DNA from: an uncultured bacterium
GTDB lineage: Bacteria > Planctomycetota > JAJSAM01 > JAJVHW01
Reading direction: 5' to 3'
DNA: 64,000 bases
Assembly (NCBI GenBank): GCA_937996235.1
Contig: CALKVK010000031.1
Location: 247,893 to 311,892 of the forward strand
How positions within the stretch are numbered: position 1 is the stretch's first letter; each line of letters begins with the position of its first letter. Shown here piece after piece: positions 7,110 to 13,919 of this stretch. The position numbers were made by a program, and so were the translations under genes. The notes beneath the pieces were generated by a model. That model made no database searches, was not told where the DNA came from, and saw only the letters and a program-made list of their open reading frames with translations.

Positions 7110-8438
7110 TCACGTCGCCTCGAGCGAGCGGCGCACCCGCGCGTCGTAGCGCGCCGCGCCCGCGAGGCCGTACGCGTCCACGCGCGCGAGGCCCGCTCCG
7201 AACGCGCCGCCGAGCATCGCCGCCATGTGCAGAGCCCCGACCGCGTTCGGCGTGACGCCGGGGATGCGCACCGCGACGACCGGCACGCCGGCCTCGCGCA
7301 GCACGTCGCGCAGCGCTCCGACCGCCGCCGCGGCGACGCTGCTGAGCTGCCGCCCCGCCAGGTGGTCGAGTCCCGGCGCACCCGCGGGGACGACGCGATC
7401 GCGCGCCGTCGCGCCGGTCTCGAGCAGGACCACGGCGGTGTCGCCGGCCCCGGAGAGGCAGCGCTGCGCGAGCCGCGCGCCGTCGCGCGCCAGCGTGACC
7501 GCCGTGCACGCGAGCGCCGGTGCGTCGCCCGCGTCGCCGCGGCGCCCCATGCACTCCTCGAAGAGCCGCGCGATCTGCGCCGCGCTCGCCGCGAGCGCCT
7601 CGTGACACGCCACGAACTGCACCTGGCGGCGGCCGCGGAGCGTCGCGAGCAGATGGAGCGTCGAGGCCAGCAGGTACGCCGGGTTGGCGCGCAGGTCCTC
7701 GCCCGCCGTGCGCTCCGCGGCGGCGTGGGCGCCGGCGAGCACGCCGCGCACGTCCACGCCGGCCAGCGCCGCCGGCAGGAGTCCGATCGGCGTGAGCGCG
7801 GAGAAGCGCGCGGGCACGTTCGACGGCACGGCGAACGAGAGCAGCCCCTCGCGCAGCGCCTCCTCGCGGAGCACGCCGCCGCGCACGTCGGTCACGAGCA
7901 CGAGGTGGTCCTGGAAGCCCTGGCCGATGCGCTTCTTGAGCATGTCGCGCACGATGCCGAACTGCACGAGCGGGCCGAGGTCGCCGCCCGAGCGCGAGAC
8001 CGAGAGGAGGAGTGTCTGCTCGACGGCGAACGACTCGAGGAACGCTCCGAGCCGCTCGGGCTCGATCGCGTCGACGACGAACACGCGCGGCCGACCCGCG
8101 CGCCCCGCGCGGGGCAGGAGGTTGTGGAACGGGTGCGCGAGCGCGCCGAGCAGCGCCTCGACGACGTCGGCCTCGGCCCCCTGCGCCAGCACGGCCACGT
8201 TCTCGAAGCGCGACGCGAGCGCCTCGGCGGACTCGCGGGCGCGCATCGCCTCGCGGCCGAGCATGTAGAGGTCGGCGAAGCCCACCTGGCCGCGGGCGCG
8301 CGCGAGCAGCAGGTCGTCGTGCACCTCGCGGCCGCGCGCCACGAGCGCGTCGAGTTCGACCGGCCGCAGCCCGTTCGCGGCACCGACGACGTCGTCGAGG
8401 GCGGGGGCGGCGTCGACGCTCAGCAGTTCCGTGGTCAT
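7110..8438 (-). CDS. Glucose-6-phosphate isomerase-like SIS-domain protein
   Basis: A 442-residue protein whose two SIS-type halves align with bacterial phosphoglucose isomerase of the short type. It has FENVAVL...A near residues 65-70, LSVSRSGGDLGPLVQF where SKSGGT.ET..QF is usual, and VPARFSALTPIGLLPAALAG, the family's GGRFSVL..VGLLP signature. PGI interconverts glucose-6-P and fructose-6-P. Odd points: the segment normally TTDQHS.LQ reads LARDGARLAQ, so the catalytic histidine appears absent. The end that usually reads QPGVE.GK reads GLAGAARYDARV, so the catalytic lysine also appears absent. The ATG overlaps the gpmI stop as ATGA, and both are glycolytic. It may be a diverged or non-catalytic PGI, or bind another sugar phosphate. 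Confidence 0.75.
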   Translation of the reverse strand: MTTELLSVDAAPALDDVVGAANGLRPVELDALVARGREVHDDLLLARARGQVGFADLYMLGREAMRARESAEALASRFENVAVLAQGAEADVVEALLGALAHPFHNLLPRAGRAGRPRVFVVDAIEPERLGAFLESFAVEQTLLLSVSRSGGDLGPLVQFGIVRDMLKKRIGQGFQDHLVLVTDVRGGVLREEALREGLLSFAVPSNVPARFSALTPIGLLPAALAGVDVRGVLAGAHAAAERTAGEDLRANPAYLLASTLHLLATLRGRRQVQFVACHEALAASAAQIARLFEECMGRRGDAGDAPALACTAVTLARDGARLAQRCLSGAGDTAVVLLETGATARDRVVPAGAPGLDHLAGRQLSSVAAAAVGALRDVLREAGVPVVAVRIPGVTPNAVGALHMAAMLGGAFGAGLARVDAYGLAGAARYDARVRRSLEAT

Positions 8439-10003
8439 GCGGGCTCCGGTCCGGTGGCGGCCCCGAGGAGGTTCCGGCCCGTCATCGCGGCGGGTTGCGC
8501 GATGCCCTGGAGCGCCAGCACCGTCGGGGCGATGTCGGCGAGGCGCCCGCCGCCCACGAGGCGGGCGCCGCGCGGCGCCCCGTGCAGCAGGAAGGGCACC
8601 GGGTTGGTGGTGTGCGCCGTGTGGGGCTGCCCGGTCGCGGGGTCGCGCATCATCTCGGCGTTGCCGTGGTCGGCGGTGATCCCGACCATGCCGCCGCGGG
8701 CGTCGATCGCCGCGACGAGCCGCCCCACGCACGCGTCCACGACCTCGACCGCGCGCACGGTCGCGTCGAGATCGCCCGTGTGCCCCACCATGTCGGGGTT
8801 CGCGTAGTTCAGCACGATGCCGCGATGGCGCCCGGTCGCGATCTCGGAGAGCAGCCGGTCGGTGAGCTCCGGCGCGCTCATCTCGGGCTGGAGGTCGTAC
8901 GTGGCGACCTTCGGCGACTGCACGAGCACGCGCTCCTCGCCGTCGAGAACCGCCTCCTTGCCGCCGTTGAAGAAGTAGGTGACGTGCGCGTACTTCTCGG
9001 TCTCCGCGATGCGGAGCTGCGGCATGCCGCGCGCGGACCAGACCTCGCCGAGCAGGTCGACGTAGGTCACCGGCGGGAACGCCGCGGGCCACGTCTGGCG
9101 CTCGTCGTAGACCGTCATCGACGCGAGGGCGAGCCCGGGGAAGAACCACGCACCGCGTGGGAACGCGGTGAACGCCGGGTCGGTGAGCGCCGCGCACATC
9201 TGGCGCGCGCGGTCGGCGCGGAAGTTCCAGAAGACGGCCGCGTCGCCCGGCCGCACGAGCGGGCCGGCGCCCCCGACCAGGGCGCGGGCGGCGGCGAGCA
9301 CCGTGGGCTGGACGAACTCGTCGCCCTCGCCGCGCTCGTACGCCGCGGCGACCGCCGCGCAGGCGTCCGGAGCAGCAAGCCCCTCGCCGCCGACGACCGC
9401 GCGCCACGCCCGCTCGACGCGCTCCCAGCGCTTGTCGCGGTCCATCGCGAAGTAGCGCCCCGTGACCGTGGCGATCGTCGCCTTGCCGCGCGCGTGCTCG
9501 ACGAGCCCCGCGACGTACCCGTCGGCCGAGCGCGGCGGCGTGTCGCGGCCGTCGGTGAACACGTGCACGAAGACGCGCTCGGGCGGCAGCGCGCGCGCCG
9601 CGAGGTCGATCAGCGCGCGCACGTGCGGGTCGCTCGCGTGGACGTTGCCGGGCGAGTAGAGCCCCATCAGGTGCACGCGCCCGCCCGAGCGGACGGCCGC
9701 GCCGACGGCGCCGGTGAACGTGGGGTTCTCGAACAGCGCACCCGACGCGATCGACTGGTCGATGCGCACGATGTCCTGCGGGATGATGCGACCCGCGCCG
9801 ATGTTCAGGTGCCCCACCTCGGAGTTGCCCATGATCCCGGCGGGCAGGCCGACGTCGAGGCCGGACGCGCTGAGCGACGTCCACGGGTCCTCGGCGTACA
9901 GCCGGTCGAACACGGGGGTGCGCGCGAGCGTGACGGCGTTGCCCGGCCCCGCGGGCGCGAGCCCGAAGCCGTCGATCACGATCAAGAGGAACGGTCCGTC
10001 CAT
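8435..10003 (-). CDS. gpmI: 2,3-bisphosphoglycerate-independent phosphoglycerate mutase
   Basis: A 522-residue enzyme of the alkaline phosphatase superfamily, which interconverts 3- and 2-phosphoglycerate using two metal ions. It shows LLIVIDGFG at residues 6-14, the nucleophile serine in MGNSEVGHLNIGAGR (Ser61), VHVFTDGRDTPPRSA, KATIATVTGRYFAMDRDKRW, WNFRADRARQM and a C-terminal ITADHGNAEMM followed by HTTNPVPFL. All regions expected for substrate and metal binding are present, and length is normal. I start at the ATG giving MDGPF. A GTG at 10090 would add 29 residues without family support. It lies downstream of a membrane glycosyltransferase-like gene and is coupled by ATGA overlap to the PGI-like gene. 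Confidence 0.96.
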   Translation of the reverse strand: MDGPFLLIVIDGFGLAPAGPGNAVTLARTPVFDRLYAEDPWTSLSASGLDVGLPAGIMGNSEVGHLNIGAGRIIPQDIVRIDQSIASGALFENPTFTGAVGAAVRSGGRVHLMGLYSPGNVHASDPHVRALIDLAARALPPERVFVHVFTDGRDTPPRSADGYVAGLVEHARGKATIATVTGRYFAMDRDKRWERVERAWRAVVGGEGLAAPDACAAVAAAYERGEGDEFVQPTVLAAARALVGGAGPLVRPGDAAVFWNFRADRARQMCAALTDPAFTAFPRGAWFFPGLALASMTVYDERQTWPAAFPPVTYVDLLGEVWSARGMPQLRIAETEKYAHVTYFFNGGKEAVLDGEERVLVQSPKVATYDLQPEMSAPELTDRLLSEIATGRHRGIVLNYANPDMVGHTGDLDATVRAVEVVDACVGRLVAAIDARGGMVGITADHGNAEMMRDPATGQPHTAHTTNPVPFLLHGAPRGARLVGGGRLADIAPTVLALQGIAQPAAMTGRNLLGAATGPEPA

Positions 10004-10090
10004 CGTCTCGGCGTACGCCTCCGCGCGCGTCCACTCCCGTGGTCGCACGGGAGCGCCCGAGGTTACATGGAGCGCGCGACGCCGTCGCAC

Positions 10091-11458
10091 TCAGCGGACG
10101 ACGAGCGTCCCGAACGGCGTCACGGCTGCGATCCGCGCGTCCGCGGGCGGCGCGTGCGGCGGGCGCACGAGACGCCACGCGGCGGCGTCGGTGTCGTCGT
10201 CGGGGAGCGTGCGGACGCCGAGGTGCCAGCGCAGGAACGCCTTGTCGCGGGCGTCCTCGGGGTCGAACGTGCCGCGGACGACGGCGGGCGCGCGGCCCTC
10301 GGCGGCGAGTGTGCGCAGCGCGCGAGCGGCGGCGCGCCAGGCGCGGTCCCCCGTCGCGGATCCGGCCACGAGAGTCGGCACCGCGGCGCACACCACGACG
10401 CCGACGCGCAGCGCGCGACCGCTCCACCGGGGGGCACGCACCGGCAGCGCGAGTCCCGCCAGCGCCGCGAGGCACGGCCACGCGGCGAACAGGTAGCGCG
10501 ACGCCGGCCGCAGCGTGACGGCCGCGCCCAGCCAGGCCGCCAGAACGCCCGCCCCGAGGAGCCGCCACGCGGCGACGTGCTGCGGACGACCGCGGGCCCG
10601 CACCAGCGCCGCCGCGGGCAGGAGCAGCCAGGGGAGCGCGTACGTGACGAGCCGCGCGCTGAAGTAGCCGAACTGGCGCTCCGCGCGCGCGTGCTGCGAG
10701 CCGCCCTCGAACGACGGCAGCACCTGCGCGCGGAGGTACGCGCCCCAGAAGCCGTCGCCCGTCACGGCGGCGTGGGCTCGGTCGAGCAGCACGAGCGGCA
10801 GCGCCGCGAGTGCGAGTGCGGCCAGCACGCGCCCGAGCGGGGGTCGCAGCTCCGGGTCGGCGCAGACGACGGCCAGGGGCACGAGCACGACGAGCGCCCC
10901 GGCACCGCGGACGAGGAACGCCGCCGCGAGCGCGAGCGCCGTCCACGCCACGTGTGCGCGCGCCTCGCGCAGGCGCAGCGCCGACGCGAGCGTCCACGCG
11001 ACCGCGGCCGCGAACGCGGGCTCGAGCGCAGCGCGTCCCGCGCAGCGCAGCACGGGCACGTGCAGCAGGAACACGCACGCGGCCGCGAGCGGCGCGAGCC
11101 CGCCGCGGAAGCGCCGGACGAGTGCCGCGACGCCCGCGGCGGCGGCGGCCGTCGCCAGCGCGTTGGCGACGGCGGACGCGCGCTCGGCGGCAAGTCCCGC
11201 GCGCCCGAGGAGCGCCGCGGGCCACACGCCCCCCGGCGGGTGCTCGCGGAACCAGGTCCACGAGCCGTCCCGCGCCCACTGCGGGGCGCTCCACGGGGCC
11301 GCGCCCGTGGCGATGTCGCGCGCGAGCGAGGCGTACGTGCACGAGTCGCCGTCGAGGTAGAGCGGCGGCAGCAGCGCGGCCGCCGCCGCCGCGAGCGCCG
11401 CCGCGAGTCCGAGCGCGAGCGCGTCGCGGCGGGCGTCCGGGTCAGCGGACGCGGACAA
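10091..11458 (-). CDS. GT-C fold membrane glycosyltransferase-like protein (PMT/ArnT superfamily)
   Basis: A 455-residue polytopic protein, roughly ten hydrophobic segments long, with the topology of ArnT/PMT glycosyltransferases. These transfer sugars from lipid-linked donors on the outer face of the membrane. After the first membrane segment comes YLDGDSCTYASLARDIATG, resembling the acidic first-loop motif (D.S.Y...A) of the superfamily, then FREHPPGG, similar to the HPP motif. The C-terminal soluble portion is small. The start is a TTG, and the gene overlaps the RNase HII-like gene by 17 bases. Donor and acceptor cannot be predicted. A similar gene of different sequence lies at 18184. Confidence 0.72.
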   Translation of the reverse strand: MSASADPDARRDALALGLAAALAAAAAALLPPLYLDGDSCTYASLARDIATGAAPWSAPQWARDGSWTWFREHPPGGVWPAALLGRAGLAAERASAVANALATAAAAAGVAALVRRFRGGLAPLAAACVFLLHVPVLRCAGRAALEPAFAAAVAWTLASALRLREARAHVAWTALALAAAFLVRGAGALVVLVPLAVVCADPELRPPLGRVLAALALAALPLVLLDRAHAAVTGDGFWGAYLRAQVLPSFEGGSQHARAERQFGYFSARLVTYALPWLLLPAAALVRARGRPQHVAAWRLLGAGVLAAWLGAAVTLRPASRYLFAAWPCLAALAGLALPVRAPRWSGRALRVGVVVCAAVPTLVAGSATGDRAWRAAARALRTLAAEGRAPAVVRGTFDPEDARDKAFLRWHLGVRTLPDDDTDAAAWRLVRPPHAPPADARIAAVTPFGTLVVR

Positions 11459-12425
11459 GGCGCGCGTCCGGGATGCCCGCGGCCTCGCGTGCGGCCCGCG
11501 TCTCGTCGAGCCACCGGCGGCCGTCCTCGGTGTAGCCGGCGGTCGGGCGCACCTCCGGGCAGAGCTCGGCGAACCAGGCGTTCCAGAGCGTCATGTGGAG
11601 CTCGCGCAGGTACTTCGCGAGCATCGACGCGAGCGCCGTCTGGGGCGCGGACGCGTCGGCGCCCACGCGGTACTCGATGCGGAACGAGCGCGCGCCGCGG
11701 CGCACCTCGTACCAAGAGCGCTGCTCCGACTCGCCGCGCGTCCACACGAACCCGTCCGGGTAGCGCTCCTGGAGCGGAGGGCCGTAGCGTTTGCGTCCGC
11801 CCTGGCGGTCGAACACGACGACCACCGGCTCGTCGGGGCGCGCCGCCGCCGCGAGCCGCTCGAACACGCCGCACGACAGCTCGAAGAGCGTGTCGGACTT
11901 GTTGCCCGAGGCGCCGAACAGCGCGTTCAGCCGCTCCTCCGGGACGACCTCGGCCGCGAGTCCGGAGAGCGCCACGCCCGCAGCGCCGAGCCGCGACCGG
12001 AGCTCGCGCGCCTCGCCCTCGAGGTCGTCCCCGTGGGCGAGCGGCCCGTGCGCGAGCGGGAAGCGCGGCAGACCGCCGGCGTACCACGCGGAGTCGCGCC
12101 GTGCGCCCGGGTCGACGCCGACGTCCACCAGCAGGTCGTCGAGGCAGGAGGGCGGCGCCCGGCCGGCCGCCCGGAGCAGCGTCAGGAGCGGCCGCTCGAG
12201 CGCCGCGAGCCCGCCGCGCGCGTACAGCCGCTTGCTGTCGTCCACGGCGACGCGCGGCGGACCGCGACCGGGACCGGCGAACGCGGCGCGCACGCGCGCT
12301 CCGGCGGCGTCCGGGCTCTCGTCGGAGGTGTCGGGATCGGCGCGCAGCCGGAACGCGGCCCCGCCGACGACGAGCGGTCCGAGCAGGGGCCCGTAGCCCG
12401 CCTCGTCCACGCCGATCAGGAGCAT
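11442..12425 (-). CDS. RNase HII-like protein (divergent)
   Basis: A 327-residue protein opening with LLIGVDEAGYGPLLGPLVVG, the first active-site motif of type 2 RNases H (canonical G.DEAGRGPLAGP). DDSKRLY, VVVVFDRQGGRKRY and ASAPQTALASMLAKYLRELH follow, matching the other metal-ligand regions and the A..SI.AK..R.. helix. RNase HII removes ribonucleotides from DNA. It is longer than typical bacterial RNase HII (about 200 residues), with an insertion between the first and third motifs, and GRG is replaced by GYG. It is the first gene of a minus-strand operon and is divergent from the receiver gene. It could alternatively be a repurposed RNase H-fold nuclease. Confidence 0.75.
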   Translation of the reverse strand: MLLIGVDEAGYGPLLGPLVVGGAAFRLRADPDTSDESPDAAGARVRAAFAGPGRGPPRVAVDDSKRLYARGGLAALERPLLTLLRAAGRAPPSCLDDLLVDVGVDPGARRDSAWYAGGLPRFPLAHGPLAHGDDLEGEARELRSRLGAAGVALSGLAAEVVPEERLNALFGASGNKSDTLFELSCGVFERLAAAARPDEPVVVVFDRQGGRKRYGPPLQERYPDGFVWTRGESEQRSWYEVRRGARSFRIEYRVGADASAPQTALASMLAKYLRELHMTLWNAWFAELCPEVRPTAGYTEDGRRWLDETRAAREAAGIPDARLVRVR

Positions 12426-12573
12426 CGCGCCTCCCCGCCGCCCGGTCGTCGGCCGCGCGCGCGGCCGATCGCCCCGCGCCGTCCCACCTCAGGTCGGCGC
12501 CGCGGAGCGGCCGATGCTACGGAGCGGGGCGGACGCGTCGTCCGGGCGCCCTCCCCGCAGCGCGGAGGATCCC

Positions 12574-12963
12574 ATGCCCCGGTGCCTGATCGTCAGCGGC
12601 GACGCGCCCGTGCGCGACGCCATCAAGGTCGGCCTCGCGCAGGTGCGCGACATGGTCGTCGAGACGGCCGCCGACGCGTGGGCGATCGAGCTCGTCCGCG
12701 CCGGCTCCTACGACCTCGTCGTGGCCGACGCCCAGCTCGCCGACGGCACCGACGGCGTCGAGTTCCTGCGCGACGTCCAGGCCGCCTCCCCCGCGACCCT
12801 GCTCGCGCTCGCCACGTCGGCGAAGCCGCAGGCGCGCGTGCTCGCGCGCGACCGCACCGAGGTCGACGTCTGCGCGTTCTTCCGCGTCCCCATCACGACC
12901 GCCGAGTTCTACCGCACGCTCGCGCGCGTCGTGGAGCGGCTGGGCGCCGCGATCGTTGCCTAG
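12574..12963 (+). CDS. Atypical stand-alone receiver (CheY-like) protein
   Basis: A 129-residue single receiver domain. CLIVSGDAPVRDAI is the first strand and acidic region, reduced to GD where DD is usual. YDLVVADAQL carries the candidate phospho-acceptor aspartate, and LLALATS carries the switch Ser/Thr. The usual conserved lysine before proline (KP) is replaced: the segment reads FFRVPITTAEF. Phosphorylation chemistry may therefore be altered. GCGGAGGATCCC precedes the ATG. The stop codon TAG is the first three bases of the inverted-repeat element that follows, so the original C-terminus may have been different by a few residues. No histidine kinase is in the window. Confidence 0.75.
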   Translation: MPRCLIVSGDAPVRDAIKVGLAQVRDMVVETAADAWAIELVRAGSYDLVVADAQLADGTDGVEFLRDVQAASPATLLALATSAKPQARVLARDRTEVDVCAFFRVPITTAEFYRTLARVVERLGAAIVA

Positions 12964-13163
12964 GAGCCTGTCCGAGAAACCCGTCGGAACCGGTGAGCGA
13001 GCCACGTCGCACGCCGTTCCGCACCGGCTGCTCCGCCCAGGCACGCCGTTCGCCGCACCGCGCAGGCTCGATGATGCTTCGGCAGCGGCTTCGCCTGCGC
13101 GGCACGACGCCCGGCGCACCTGGACGAAGCCGATCCTCGACGGGTTTCTCGGACAGGCTCCTA
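12961..13163. mobile_element. MITE-like element with perfect 26-bp terminal inverted repeats
   Basis: A 203-base segment bounded by perfect 26-bp inverted repeats: 12961-12986 (starting TAGGAGCCTGTCCGAGAAAC) and its exact complement at 13138-13163. CTAG occurs at both outer junctions (12960-12963 and 13161-13164). The core could therefore be GGAGCCTG...CAGGCTCC with a TA or CTAG target duplication, a pattern known for IS5-family (IS427-type) and some IS630-type elements. No transposase is encoded, so it would be non-autonomous. It lies exactly at the 3' end of the receiver gene and could also serve as a terminator. No second copy is in the window. Confidence 0.75.
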
Positions 13164-13175
13164 GCGCGGCCGTCG

Positions 13176-13664
13176 TCAGCGCCACGCGCGCGGGAGCAGC
13201 TCGTCGAGGCCCGCGTAGCGCAGCACGCACGGGCGGCTGATGCTCCACTCCTCCGCGACCCTCGACATCACCCGGGCCGCCTCGAACCGCCCGCACGGGG
13301 CGACGCGGGTCCCCGCGCTCACCGGGTCTTCGAACTCCATGGTCCCCACCACGGTCGCCGGAAGCCCACCGTGGGGCGAGCCGCTCCCGATCACGGTTCG
13401 CCAGGGGGGAGGCGGCTTCGCGACGGCGGCCGCGATGGCCGCGGCGATCGAGGTCGGCCCGCCGGACCGGAACTCGGCCGCTCTGCCGACGACCTCCAGC
13501 GTCGCCAGCACGCGACCGTCCCGCGCGAAGTACTGCACGCCCGCCGCATGGCGCTCGGGGAACGCGACCAGGGCCGCGAGCGGCACGGCGACCAGCACGC
13601 GCAGCAGCACGCGGCTCACGCGGCGCGACCAGCGTCCGGGGCGGCGCGGCGGCGGCGGGTCCAC
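13176..13664 (-). CDS. Hypothetical protein with one N-terminal membrane segment
   Basis: About 162 residues. A Pro/Arg-rich start is followed by a hydrophobic helix (VLLRVLVAVPLAALVAF, about 22-38), then a soluble part of about 120 residues with a short beta-rich core (VQYFARDGRVLATLEVVG) and a Cys-containing C-terminus. I do not recognise a domain. The start is uncertain; I favour the GTG at 13664, because further upstream the frame runs into the tRNA. It ends 12 bases from the inverted-repeat element. GC-skewed third positions support coding. Confidence 0.5.
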   Translation of the reverse strand: MDPPPPRRPGRWSRRVSRVLLRVLVAVPLAALVAFPERHAAGVQYFARDGRVLATLEVVGRAAEFRSGGPTSIAAAIAAAVAKPPPPWRTVIGSGSPHGGLPATVVGTMEFEDPVSAGTRVAPCGRFEAARVMSRVAEEWSISRPCVLRYAGLDELLPRAWR

Positions 13665-13696
13665 GGCGCCGAGGATACGCGCCCCGCGCGGTCCGC

Positions 13697-13771
13697 TGGA
13701 GCCCGCGGTCGGATTCGAACCGACAACCCCCGCTTTACGAAAGCGGTGCTCTACCGTTGAGCTACGCGGGC
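13697..13771 (-). tRNA. tRNA-Thr (anticodon CGT)
   Basis: A complete cloverleaf: acceptor GCCCGCG/CGCGGGC, D-arm GCTC..GAGC, anticodon arm CCGCT-TTCGTAA-AGCGG with anticodon CGT reading ACG, and T-arm GTCGG-TTCGAAT-CCGAC. The discriminator is U and CCA is encoded (13699-13697). No intron or unusual base is evident. It stands alone between two protein genes. Confidence 0.95.
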
Positions 13772-13919
13772 CGGGTCGGCACCGGCGGCCAGGCGCCGGC
13801 GGAAGCGCGGGAGGATAGCCCGCGGCCGGAGGGCGTCCGACCGATTCCCGCGCGTCCTCTGCCGCGGCGGCGACCCGCGAGCGACGGCGCGCGGAGGTGT
13901 GCCGCGGCGGGCTGCTACG

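Noticed and set aside
10004..10090. GTG start for gpmI at 10090, directly after the preceding stop codon
   Set aside because: It would add 29 residues not seen in the family and has no ribosome-binding site; the ATG giving MDGPFLLIV matches the usual N-terminus.
8012..12589. Long plus-strand frame across the gpmI operon
   Set aside because: Antisense to four recognisable genes with intact catalytic motifs. The translation is compositionally biased.
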